7,678 nucleotides of DNA. Origin: Candidatus Omnitrophota bacterium. Lineage in GTDB: Bacteria; Omnitrophota; Gorgyraeia; S143-82. Within the stretch, counting starts at the first letter, position 1, and every line of letters starts with the position of its first letter. Made by a program: the position numbers and the translations under genes. Under the pieces are notes generated by a model. The model saw nothing but the letters and a program-made list of their open reading frames with translations, did no database searches and was not told where the DNA came from. The DNA is taken from assembly GCA_027034965.1 (NCBI GenBank), contig JALVWL010000202.1:1-7678 (forward strand), given 5' to 3'. Shown here piece after piece: positions 1 through 5,978 of this stretch.

Positions 1-2000
1 GTAAGCTGACCACCCTCTTCATAACCCACATAACCAGGTGGGGCACCGATAAGCCGCGCCACACTGTGCTTCTCCATATATTCAGACATATCAATCCTGA
101 CGATGTCTTTCTCGTCGTTAAACAGGAATTCCGCAAGGGCACGTGCAAGTTCTGTCTTACCAACACCCGTCGGTCCGATAAACATAAAACTCCCGATCGG
201 ACGATTGGGATCAGCTATACCCGCACGTGCACGCCTTATCGCAGAGGAAACCAGACTCACTGCCTCATCCTGTCCAACGACCCTCTGCTTCAGGCGTTCC
301 TCCATATGGACAAGCTTTTCTGCCTCACCTTCCATCAAACGGGCAACCGGTATGCCCGTCCACTTAGATACAATCTCGGCAACATCCTCCTCATCGACCT
401 CTTCCTTCAAGAGAAGCTTTCCCTGTCTGCGAAGCTCCTCGAGCTTTTGATTGGCCTCCTCAAGCTCCTTCTGAAGACGAGGGATCTCCCCATAGCGTAT
501 CTCAGCGGCCTTCTGCAAATTCCCTTCTCTCTGGGCGAAAGACTCCTCATTTCTGAGCTCCTCTATCCTGGCCTTTATCTGCCTTATACTGGAGATAATC
601 TCCTTCTCCTTCTGCCACTTAGCAGTAAGGGCCGCGGACTTCTCCCTTAGATCCGCCAGTTCCTTTTCTATATTCGCCAACCTCTCCTTAGAGGCCTCAT
701 CGCTCTCCTTGGTCAATGCCTGCCTTTCAATCTCCAGCTGCAGAATTCGTCTCTCTATCTCGTCTATCTCCTGAGGGCGGCTGTCGATCTCTATGCGCAG
801 ACGACTGGCTGCCTCGTCTATCAAATCAATTGCCTTATCCGGCAAAAACCTGGAAGAGATATATCGATGGGACAACACTGCAGCGGCTATAAGTGCGGCA
901 TCCTTTATCCTGACGCCATGGTGAACCTCGTAGCGCTCCTTCAAACCACGCAAGATGGCTATCGTATCCTCAACCGAGGGCTCCTTCACATACACCGGTT
1001 GAAAGCGCCTCTCTAATGCCGCATCCTTTTCAATATACTTGCGGTACTCATCAAGGGTAGTCGCACCAACACAGCGCAGTATCCCCCTTGCCAGGGCAGG
1101 TTTAAGCATATTAGCGGCATCGACCGCCCCCTCTGCCCTGCCTGCGCCAACAACCGTGTGTATCTCATCTATAAACAGTATTATCCGGCCCTCGCGTTTT
1201 TCTATCTCCTTCAATACCGCCTTCAACCTTTCTTCAAACTCCCCTCTGAACTTTGCACCTGCAAGCAAGGCCCCTATATCCAGGGCTATCAGGCGCTTGT
1301 TCTTCAATCCCTCAGGCACATCACCAGAGACAATCCTCTGGGCAAGGCCCTCAACAATGGCCGTCTTACCCACACCTGGCTCGCCAATAAGGACCGGATT
1401 ATTCTTCGTCCTTCGGGATAATACCTGTATGACACGCCTTATCTCCTCATCCCTGCCAATAACAGGGTCGAGCTTTCCGGCACGGGCAAGGGCCGTTAGG
1501 TCACGACCGTATTTCTCCAGTGCCTCATACTTATCTTCTGGACTCTGGTCAGTAACATTCTGACCGCCCCTTACCTCAAGCATAGCCTGCATAAAGGCCT
1601 TTCTCGTAATACCATACCTAGAAAATATCTGATTAAGCTCTATGGCACCAGTACTGGATATAATAGCCAGAAACAGGTGCTCTGTACTTATATAGGAATC
1701 CTTTAACTCCCTTGCCTCTTTCTCACAGGAAGTCAAGATATTATTCAACTCACTGGACATATAGACCTGACCGCCCTGAACCCTAGGCAGCTTATCTAAA
1801 AGTCGATTTATATCATCTATTATCGGCCGTGTCTGCACCCCCATTTTCGAAAGGACCGCAGGCACAACCCCGCCTTCCTGGGACAATAGGGCAACTGCCA
1901 GGTGTTCAGGCCTCAATTGTTGATGCCCCCCAGACTGGGCAATGCTCAAGGCCTCCTGAATCGCCTCCTGAGCCTTTACCGTAAATTTATCCATATTCAT
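1..2000 (-). CDS. clpB: ClpB-type AAA+ disaggregase (partial, C-terminus outside window)
   Basis: This is the ATP-driven cytoplasmic unfoldase that, with DnaK/DnaJ/GrpE, pulls polypeptides out of heat-induced aggregates. Translation from 2000 gives 666 residues in one open frame: an N-terminal Clp repeat domain (about 1-150), first AAA+ ring with Walker A GEPGVGKT at 206-213, pore loop AKFRGEFEE with Phe251, and Walker B LFIDE with D278/E279. A charged coiled-coil M-domain follows (about 400-525), then the second ring with Walker A GPTGVGKT at 609-616 and pore loop GYVGYEEGG near the edge. The M-domain separates ClpB from ClpA and ClpC. The family is about 860 residues, so roughly 200 are missing only because the window ends. 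Of three in-frame ATGs (2006, 2000, 1994), 2000 is chosen because AGGAGG lies 8 bases upstream and the product then begins MNMDKFT, as ClpB proteins usually do. It has its own promoter and a CIRCE-like operator. Confidence 0.97.
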   Translation of the reverse strand, partial: MNMDKFTVKAQEAIQEALSIAQSGGHQQLRPEHLAVALLSQEGGVVPAVLSKMGVQTRPIIDDINRLLDKLPRVQGGQVYMSSELNNILTSCEKEARELKDSYISTEHLFLAIISSTGAIELNQIFSRYGITRKAFMQAMLEVRGGQNVTDQSPEDKYEALEKYGRDLTALARAGKLDPVIGRDEEIRRVIQVLSRRTKNNPVLIGEPGVGKTAIVEGLAQRIVSGDVPEGLKNKRLIALDIGALLAGAKFRGEFEERLKAVLKEIEKREGRIILFIDEIHTVVGAGRAEGAVDAANMLKPALARGILRCVGATTLDEYRKYIEKDAALERRFQPVYVKEPSVEDTIAILRGLKERYEVHHGVRIKDAALIAAAVLSHRYISSRFLPDKAIDLIDEAASRLRIEIDSRPQEIDEIERRILQLEIERQALTKESDEASKERLANIEKELADLREKSAALTAKWQKEKEIISSIRQIKARIEELRNEESFAQREGNLQKAAEIRYGEIPRLQKELEEANQKLEELRRQGKLLLKEEVDEEDVAEIVSKWTGIPVARLMEGEAEKLVHMEERLKQRVVGQDEAVSLVSSAIRRARAGIADPNRPIGSFMFIGPTGVGKTELARALAEFLFNDEKDIVRIDMSEYMEKHSVARLIGAPPGYVGYEEGGQL

Positions 2001-2008
2001 AATCATCG

Positions 2009-2014
2009 CCTCCT
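2009..2014 (-). promoter_or_regulatory. Ribosome binding site of clpB
   Basis: On the minus strand this reads AGGAGG, a full Shine-Dalgarno core. It is 8 bases from the ATG at 2000, only 2 from the ATG at 2006 and 14 from the ATG at 1994, so it decides the start among three in-frame candidates. Confidence 0.85.
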
Positions 2015-2111
2015 ATATCGGTCTATTTTCGGTAATTGCAAAAATTGCAACGATAAACAAAACCACTTGACGCGTAATAAGTTATCGTGATTTCCACCAC
2101 CTCTCTAGAAA

Positions 2112-2138
2112 TTAGCACTCAATACTTATCTCTGCTAA
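2112..2138 (-). promoter_or_regulatory. CIRCE-like operator (probable HrcA site) upstream of clpB
   Basis: The consensus CIRCE element is TTAGCACTC-N9-GAGTGCTAA. On the minus strand this stretch reads TTAGCAGAG-N9-GAGTGCTAA. The promoter-distal half is perfect, the spacer is exactly nine bases, and the other half matches at six of nine positions, with the mismatches at the three bases next to the spacer. It lies directly downstream of and touching the -10 box, over the predicted transcription start, the usual place for HrcA repression. Established knowledge: HrcA binds CIRCE, with GroEL helping it fold, and represses chaperone genes. Inference: clpB here is heat-inducible through HrcA. No hrcA gene is in the window. 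Confidence 0.75.
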
Positions 2139-2150
2139 AATAATAGCAGA
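2131..2150. repeat. Perfect 7-bp inverted repeat over the clpB -10 box
   Basis: TCTGCTA (2131-2137), six bases, then TAGCAGA (2144-2150). The arms flank and include most of the predicted -10 hexamer (2140-2145), and the left arm overlaps the degenerate CIRCE half-site. Most of it lies upstream of the predicted transcription start near 2133, so it would act as DNA rather than as an RNA hairpin. It could be a second operator, or a compensating dyad for the weak CIRCE half. Its function is inferred. Confidence 0.6.
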
Positions 2151-2167
2151 AAAAACGACTTTGTCAA
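2140..2167 (-). promoter_or_regulatory. Sigma-70-type promoter of clpB
   Basis: On the minus strand a perfect -35 box TTGACA (2167-2162) is followed after 16 bases by TATTAT (2145-2140), one mismatch from TATAAT. The predicted transcription start is near 2133, inside the CIRCE-like element, giving an untranslated leader of about 130 bases before the ATG at 2000. I see no sigma-32-type heat-shock promoter, so control probably comes from the repressor site. Confidence 0.75.
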
Positions 2168-2169
2168 GT

Positions 2170-2193
2170 AAAAAGCCTGATAATTTATCACGG
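2170..2193 (-). terminator. Weak intrinsic terminator after dedA
   Basis: Seventeen bases after the dedA stop codon, the minus strand has a short hairpin. Two C-G pairs, one bulged G, then the palindrome TGATAAATTATCA form an AT-rich stem with a tiny loop, followed by GC and a run of five T. The stem is weak, so termination may be partial. Its T-run ends two bases before the clpB -35 box, so it would help insulate clpB from the upstream unit. Confidence 0.4.
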
Positions 2194-2209
2194 AGCAAGG
2201 GTTGGTTCA

Positions 2210-2815
2210 TTATTTTTCATTGTCCTGACAATCAACAACTCTCTTTCTACGCTTGTAAAGAAATACATAAGCAGCCACAACACAGGCAATTGCCAGAAAG
2301 AGAAAGGGATAATAGCGTCGTAAGACTGCCCTGACCAGGGCCTCGTTTTTGCCTACATAAAAACCCACATAGGCCAGTATAGTAACCCATATCCCAGCCC
2401 CCAAGCAGGTATAGAGAGAAAATCGCAATATGCTCATCCTGGCAATCCCTGCAGGCAGAGAGATATACTGCCTTATCCCTGGGATAACCCTGCCCACAAA
2501 GGTAGTAATCTCACCGTGTTCAGCAAAGTATTTCTTCAACCACTCTATACGTTCAGGCGTTATCCCAAAACGCCTGCCCAGCCTTAATATAATCCTCTCA
2601 CCCCACCTAAAACACAACCAATAATTAAAAAGCGCCCCTAGAAGAGACCCAAAGGTGCCAGCAAAGACAACGAGCCCAATATTTAGATCTCCCCTTGCTG
2701 CGAAATACCCAGCCGGTGGGATAACTATCTCACTAGGAAAAGGGAAAAAAGAACTCTCCAGTGCCATAAGGAGCACTATCGCAAGATACTGTCCGGTCAG
2801 GAGAAGGGAATCCAT
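2210..2815 (-). CDS. DedA-family (SNARE-associated/VTT) inner-membrane protein
   Basis: A 201-residue polytopic membrane protein of the DedA superfamily. Family members are needed for membrane homeostasis and envelope stress tolerance, and several act as lipid-carrier flippases (for example of undecaprenyl phosphate). The family signatures are present: the N-terminal E-S-S-F-F-P-F-P-S-E block (20-29), followed by PPAG, and the re-entrant loop motif GRVIPGIRQYISLPAG (108-123), with Arg109 and Arg115 matching the conserved arginines. A hydrophobic segment at about 171-188 precedes a basic, then polar tail (KRRKR). The length is normal. The start is the ATG at 2815, because an in-frame stop lies just upstream and no other start exists. 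No clear Shine-Dalgarno is visible, so translation may depend on coupling to rnfB, which ends 22 bases earlier. The exact substrate cannot be told from sequence. Confidence 0.93.
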   Translation of the reverse strand: MDSLLLTGQYLAIVLLMALESSFFPFPSEIVIPPAGYFAARGDLNIGLVVFAGTFGSLLGALFNYWLCFRWGERIILRLGRRFGITPERIEWLKKYFAEHGEITTFVGRVIPGIRQYISLPAGIARMSILRFSLYTCLGAGIWVTILAYVGFYVGKNEALVRAVLRRYYPFLFLAIACVVAAYVFLYKRRKRVVDCQDNEK

Positions 2816-2837
2816 ATTGATATATCTTATTCAAGTT

Positions 2838-3626
2838 TCAAGAACTCGAGTCGAGGGTTATTATTGCCTTTGTAGGACAGACCTTCACGCACTTACCACA
2901 ATTTATACATTTTTCGTAATCTATTCGGGCCAGGTTATCAGTGACAACAATGGCGCCAACCGGACACTCCTTCTCACACCTGCGGCAGGCAATACAACCC
3001 ACCTTGCAGACCGGCATAACATCCTTGCCCAGGTCAGTAGACCAACAGCGCACAAAGACCCTTTGTTTCATCGGAACCAACTCTATTATCCCGCGCGGAC
3101 AGGCAGAGACACACTTACCACACCCAGTACACCTATCCCTATCAACCACTGCTACACCATCGATTATATGGATGGCATCAAATGGACAGACCCTTACACA
3201 GTCACCATATCCCAGACAACCAAACACACAGCCCTTATCGCCCTTCAAAAGCATATCCACAGAAAGGCAGTCCTTCACCCCGTGGTATTCAGCCCTCTGG
3301 ACAGCCTTGTCCAATACACCGCCACAATGCACAAAGGCATAGAAGCGATCACCCTCCTGATGGGCAATCCCCAGGAATTCAGCTATTTTCTTTCTCCGTT
3401 CCTCAGAAGAGACCGGACAATTCGCAGGGACAAGCTCCCCTTTTACGAGTTTAACGGCAAAGTCAGCGCACCCTGCACAACCACAGGCCCCGCAGTTGGC
3501 ACCAGGCAACATCTCCTCAACTCGAGCAATACGCTCATCCACGGGCACATAAAATATCTTTGACACAAGGAAAAGAAGAAAGGCAAAGATAATTCCTAAT
3601 AAGACAAGTACAACAACTGATACCAT
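2838..3626 (-). CDS. rnfB: RnfB-like five-cluster [4Fe-4S] ferredoxin subunit
   Basis: RnfB is the electron-entry subunit of the Rnf complex, which couples ferredoxin and NAD oxidation/reduction to ion pumping at the cytoplasmic membrane. The 262-residue product has an N-terminal membrane anchor (about 2-22), then [13 protein letters not shown] with the 4Fe-4S-domain pattern C45-x2-C48-x4-C53-x16-C70. Four ferredoxin-type motifs follow: C133/C137/C143/C147, C166/C169/C172/C176, C211/C214/C217/C221 and C240/C243/C246/C250, each ending CP. Up to five clusters resembles the long clostridial-type RnfB rather than the short proteobacterial form. The ATG at 3626 has AAGGAG six to seven bases upstream. 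The Lrp-like gene ends 34 bases before it. No rnfA, C, D, E or G is visible nearby, so it may serve a distant Rnf complex or work alone as a membrane-anchored electron carrier. Confidence 0.9.
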   Translation of the reverse strand: MVSVVVLVLLGIIFAFLLFLVSKIFYVPVDERIARVEEMLPGANCGACGCAGCADFAVKLVKGELVPANCPVSSEERRKKIAEFLGIAHQEGDRFYAFVHCGGVLDKAVQRAEYHGVKDCLSVDMLLKGDKGCVFGCLGYGDCVRVCPFDAIHIIDGVAVVDRDRCTGCGKCVSACPRGIIELVPMKQRVFVRCWSTDLGKDVMPVCKVGCIACRRCEKECPVGAIVVTDNLARIDYEKCINCGKCVKVCPTKAIITLDSSS

Positions 3627-3660
3627 CTACCGCTCCTTTAGGAAAGATTCAATAGGGACT

Positions 3661-3897
3661 CTATCCAATACCTATCTCTACTAGCGTCTCAGTCCCTATC
3701 ACACCATCCACAGATCTGATTCGATCGACCACAACATCCGCCAGTTCTTTTAGGCCGTCTGCCTCTACCAATATCACAGCATCCCATGCACCAAAGACCG
3801 TCTTTATCTCCTTTATCCCTGGTATAGCCTTTACAGCCTCAAGGGCGCTCTTCTCCTTACCCACCGCAAACCTAGTTAATACCATTGCATTGACCAT
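3661..3897 (-). CDS. Stand-alone Lrp/AsnC ligand-binding (RAM/SAM) domain protein
   Basis: A 78-residue protein that is essentially one Lrp/AsnC effector domain, with an alternating beta-alpha-beta-beta-alpha-beta pattern: an initial VNAMVLTRFAVG strand, a helix ending at a VKAIPGI turn, a KTVFGAWDAVILVEA hairpin, a helix, and a final GVIGTETLVEI strand. The glycine-rich FGAWDAV segment is the ligand-contact and oligomerisation region in the family. There is no DNA-binding helix-turn-helix, unlike full Lrp regulators of about 150 residues. Proteins of this type form dimers or higher rings that may bind amino acids. The ATG at 3897 is preferred to a TTG at 3909 because GGGAGGT (3901-3907) sits just upstream of it and would lie inside the longer version. 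The DUF2490 gene ends 18 bases before it and rnfB follows 34 bases later. Its partner is unknown. Confidence 0.85.
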   Translation of the reverse strand: MVNAMVLTRFAVGKEKSALEAVKAIPGIKEIKTVFGAWDAVILVEADGLKELADVVVDRIRSVDGVIGTETLVEIGIG

Positions 3898-3900
3898 AAT

Positions 3901-3907
3901 ACCTCCC
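3901..3907 (-). promoter_or_regulatory. Ribosome binding site of the Lrp-like gene
   Basis: The minus strand reads GGGAGGT, with a 4-base spacer from GGAGG to the ATG at 3897. It rules against the upstream TTG start at 3909, which would place this site inside the coding region. Confidence 0.75.
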
Positions 3908-3915
3908 AAGGCCTT

Positions 3916-4560
3916 TTAAAATTTGTAACCAAGCTTTATACCCAAAACATTTGTATTCTTCCAATCAACCTTTCTATCTGTCTGCCAGAGATAATATATC
4001 GTACCTGAGAAGTCTTTGATAAGTTTAAACTTGACACCCACCGAAAAGCGATTGCGATTTATCTTTTCTGTCTCAGTATCCATAAAAATCTCATTTGAAA
4101 CAAAGGGTGATAATTTTTTATTCCACAATTTTGGAAGTTTAAGTGTCAACTTTTCTCTGAATCGATAAAATTTATTGTGCTCCTGGTGTCTGAATTCCAA
4201 CTGGGTCTTATTAGACCATTTAAGCTCAAAAAGAGTAAACTTATGGACAAAGTTTATATAAGGTCTGTACTCATCAGTCCATTCACCTTTTTTCTTCAGC
4301 GATATATATTTCATATGCAAGGATATCTTATTTACTTTATCTAATTTATAGGTCAGGCCAAGGTCCGTATGGTGCTGATAAAAGTAGCTCATATCATCGC
4401 CATAGCGCTCCTCTTCAAGGAGAGAAACACCCCAGTTATCATTAAGATCCCCTGAAACCGTCTCAGTAACCCACAATTGCCAGTCCCCATGGTCAAAAGA
4501 AAATCCCTTGCCACACCAGAAAACCAGCATCAATGCCAGCAAAAAGACATATCTCCTCAC
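3916..4560 (-). CDS. DUF2490-like outer-membrane beta-barrel protein
   Basis: A 214-residue secreted protein with DUF2490 features; no biochemical role is established for the family. The N-terminus MRRYVFLLALMLVFW is a typical signal peptide (basic start, hydrophobic core), with probable cleavage near residue 21 before FDHGDW. The W-C junction does not fit a lipobox. The mature part alternates polar and hydrophobic residues, as in antiparallel barrel strands, is rich in Trp, Tyr and Lys, carries the E-E-R-Y, Y-x-H-H-T-D-L-G-L-T-Y and E-Y-R-P elements expected of DUF2490, and ends in Phe (LGYKF), the usual outer-membrane insertion signal. The GTG at 4560 is chosen over an upstream TTG at 4650 because AGGAGG lies six bases before it and the signal peptide then starts at residue 1. 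The gene is visibly more AT-rich than its neighbours. It is likely a small pore or a structural barrel. Confidence 0.8.
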   Translation of the reverse strand: MRRYVFLLALMLVFWCGKGFSFDHGDWQLWVTETVSGDLNDNWGVSLLEEERYGDDMSYFYQHHTDLGLTYKLDKVNKISLHMKYISLKKKGEWTDEYRPYINFVHKFTLFELKWSNKTQLEFRHQEHNKFYRFREKLTLKLPKLWNKKLSPFVSNEIFMDTETEKINRNRFSVGVKFKLIKDFSGTIYYLWQTDRKVDWKNTNVLGIKLGYKF

Positions 4561-4566
4561 AATTGC

Positions 4567-4572
4567 CCTCCT
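4567..4572 (-). promoter_or_regulatory. Ribosome binding site fixing the GTG start of the DUF2490 gene
   Basis: AGGAGG on the minus strand, six bases before the GTG at 4560. The longer reading from a TTG at 4650 has no such site, would overlap the promoter -35 box, and would put 30 charged residues in front of the signal peptide. Confidence 0.85.
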
Positions 4573-4621
4573 CTCTTTCCCTGCGCCACCTTTCTTCTTG
4601 AATAAAACACACAGCACGCCT

Positions 4622-4650
4622 ATTTTACTATCCATATCACGATATTTCAA
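4622..4650 (-). promoter_or_regulatory. Internal sigma-70-type promoter between rpoN and the DUF2490 gene
   Basis: On the minus strand, TTGAAA (4650-4645), a 17-base spacer and TAAAAT (4627-4622): each hexamer is one or two changes from consensus and the spacing is optimal. It starts five bases after the rpoN stop codon. Initiation would be near 4615, leaving a leader of about 55 bases to the GTG at 4560. The spacer holds a small dyad (ATATC-GT-GATAT), a possible operator. The downstream genes can thus be expressed apart from yifB-rpoN. Confidence 0.6.
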
Positions 4651-4655
4651 TTACA

Positions 4656-5978
4656 TTAACTATCCAGTCCCTGCGACTTTCTCAACTCATTTCTATATTT
4701 ATTCACGGTCCTTCTAGAAAGCTGAATGCCCTGCTGGAGGAGCTTCTTGCGAATAGCCTCATCGGAGAGTCTCTTATCAGAGGAAGAGATTATCTCCTTG
4801 ATAAGCTCCAGAATCATTGCCTTAGGCGTTTCATTAGTATAGGAAAGGGGATTGAGGAAGAATTCCTTTAATCTGACACAACCCCAGGGTAATTGCACAT
4901 ATTTATTATTGGCCAGTCTGCTTATCGTAGACTCAGACATACCAGTATAATCGGCAGCATCCTTTAATGTAAGAGGTCTCAAAAAAGAATAACCATTCTC
5001 AACAAACCCCCTTTGTCTCGTCGTCAGAAATTCCAGTAAATCCATCATCTTCCTATGGCGTTCATCGAGGGCTTGCAAAAGGTCCTTTGCCCTGCGCAGA
5101 TAATTTTGCAAAAATTCACGGGTCTCCTTATCTGGTTGAGAGCGCAACAAACGCAGATAGGCCTGATTCAACCTGACATTCGGCATACGCCAATTCAATT
5201 TCTCTATCTGTATATTCCCATCCACTATCCTGACCTCATACTCTGGATAGACACAACACATCTGGCCCTTATCTATTATTGGGCTGGTATAGTACCGCCT
5301 CAAAGATTGAGCGGTAAACAAGACCTGCTTTAATGGAACCCTCATTGCCCTGGCTATCTTCCTATACCTACGTTTGATAAGGTCTGTAAAGGCCTCATCT
5401 ACTATCCGATATACGACCGAGTCCTTCCCCTCACATCTCTCTATCTGGAGTAAAAGACACTCCCTTACATCCCTTGCACCTATCCCAGGCATACAATTTT
5501 TCTTTATAACATCAAGGACCCGTTCAATATGACCCTGGGATACCGCCAACATCTCAGCAAGGCTTGCAGTCCCAACTGTAAGGAAACCATTATTATTTAG
5601 ATTAAATATAATAAACCTGGCTATCTGAACATCTTCTTCTGAATCAAAGAGGGTAGATATATTTCTGTATAACCTCTCACGCCAGTTTTCTTCTGCCTTA
5701 ATAGGGATAGGACTTTTTTGCTGGACATCATAATACTGTTCCTTTATAGGCGTAAATAAGTCCTCTTCAAAATATTTATCCCCATCTTCTCCTGGATTTA
5801 ATACATCTTCTCCATTATCATCAGGCATAAGTTCCTCGAGTAAGGGATTCTCTTGTAATTCCATCTCTAGATAGGCCGACAACTCCTGTACCGGCATCTG
5901 AATTACCTTTAAGAATTGATGCATCTGAGGTGTAAGCCGTACCTCTAGGCGTTGTCTCTGGATGAGTCTCTGTTTCAT
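4656..5978 (-). CDS. rpoN: RNA polymerase sigma-54 factor (RpoN)
   Basis: Alternative sigma factor that directs RNA polymerase to -24/-12 promoters, opened only by AAA+ enhancer-binding activators. The 440-residue product has the three family regions: a Gln/Leu-rich activator-interacting region I (about 1-50, including TPQMHQFLKVIQM and ENPLLEE), a short acidic region II (about 50-95), the core-binding domain, a helix-turn-helix (about 337-356, TLKDAADYTGMSESTISRLA) followed by NNKYVQLP, and the C-terminal RpoN box SRRTVNKYRN (421-430). The box keeps RRTV and KYR of the canonical ARRTVAKYRE and differs at three positions. The length is slightly below the 477 residues of E. coli. Its ATG overlaps the yifB stop (ATGA), so translation is probably coupled. 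The usual neighbours lptB and hpf are absent here. Confidence 0.97.
   Translation of the reverse strand: MKQRLIQRQRLEVRLTPQMHQFLKVIQMPVQELSAYLEMELQENPLLEELMPDDNGEDVLNPGEDGDKYFEEDLFTPIKEQYYDVQQKSPIPIKAEENWRERLYRNISTLFDSEEDVQIARFIIFNLNNNGFLTVGTASLAEMLAVSQGHIERVLDVIKKNCMPGIGARDVRECLLLQIERCEGKDSVVYRIVDEAFTDLIKRRYRKIARAMRVPLKQVLFTAQSLRRYYTSPIIDKGQMCCVYPEYEVRIVDGNIQIEKLNWRMPNVRLNQAYLRLLRSQPDKETREFLQNYLRRAKDLLQALDERHRKMMDLLEFLTTRQRGFVENGYSFLRPLTLKDAADYTGMSESTISRLANNKYVQLPWGCVRLKEFFLNPLSYTNETPKAMILELIKEIISSSDKRLSDEAIRKKLLQQGIQLSRRTVNKYRNELRKSQGLDS

Noticed and set aside
1236..1262. Pore-loop residue of ClpB ring 1 is Phe251 instead of the Tyr found in E. coli
   Set aside because: An aromatic residue is retained, and from memory the Phe form (KFRGEFE) is common in ClpB proteins, so it is not a defect.
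66..1563. Several plus-strand open frames opposite clpB
   Set aside because: The minus strand codes an uninterrupted ClpB with all expected motifs. The plus-strand frames overlap each other and have no family features.
1540..1575. Possible internal start for an N-terminally short ClpB form, as in E. coli
   Set aside because: The matching Val codon here is GTT, which is not a usual start, and the nearby ATG is out of frame.
2655..3563. Long plus-strand open frame of about 300 codons opposite rnfB
   Set aside because: It is antisense to a clear RnfB with five cysteine clusters, shows no recognisable domain and has low-complexity Thr/Pro/His/Ser composition. The opposite strand of a codon-biased gene often yields such frames.
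3898..3909. TTG start at 3909 for the Lrp-like gene
   Set aside because: The extension would consist of the ribosome binding site itself, which correctly serves the ATG at 3897.
4561..4650. Thirty extra N-terminal residues on the DUF2490 protein from a TTG at 4650
   Set aside because: That start lacks a ribosome binding site, falls in the promoter -35 box and buries the signal peptide. The GTG at 4560 has AGGAGG at ideal spacing.
2001..4660. Sigma-54-type (-24/-12) promoter near rpoN or in the gaps between genes
   Set aside because: I scanned the gaps by eye for TGGCAC-N5-TTGC-like pairs on the minus strand and found none with correct spacing.
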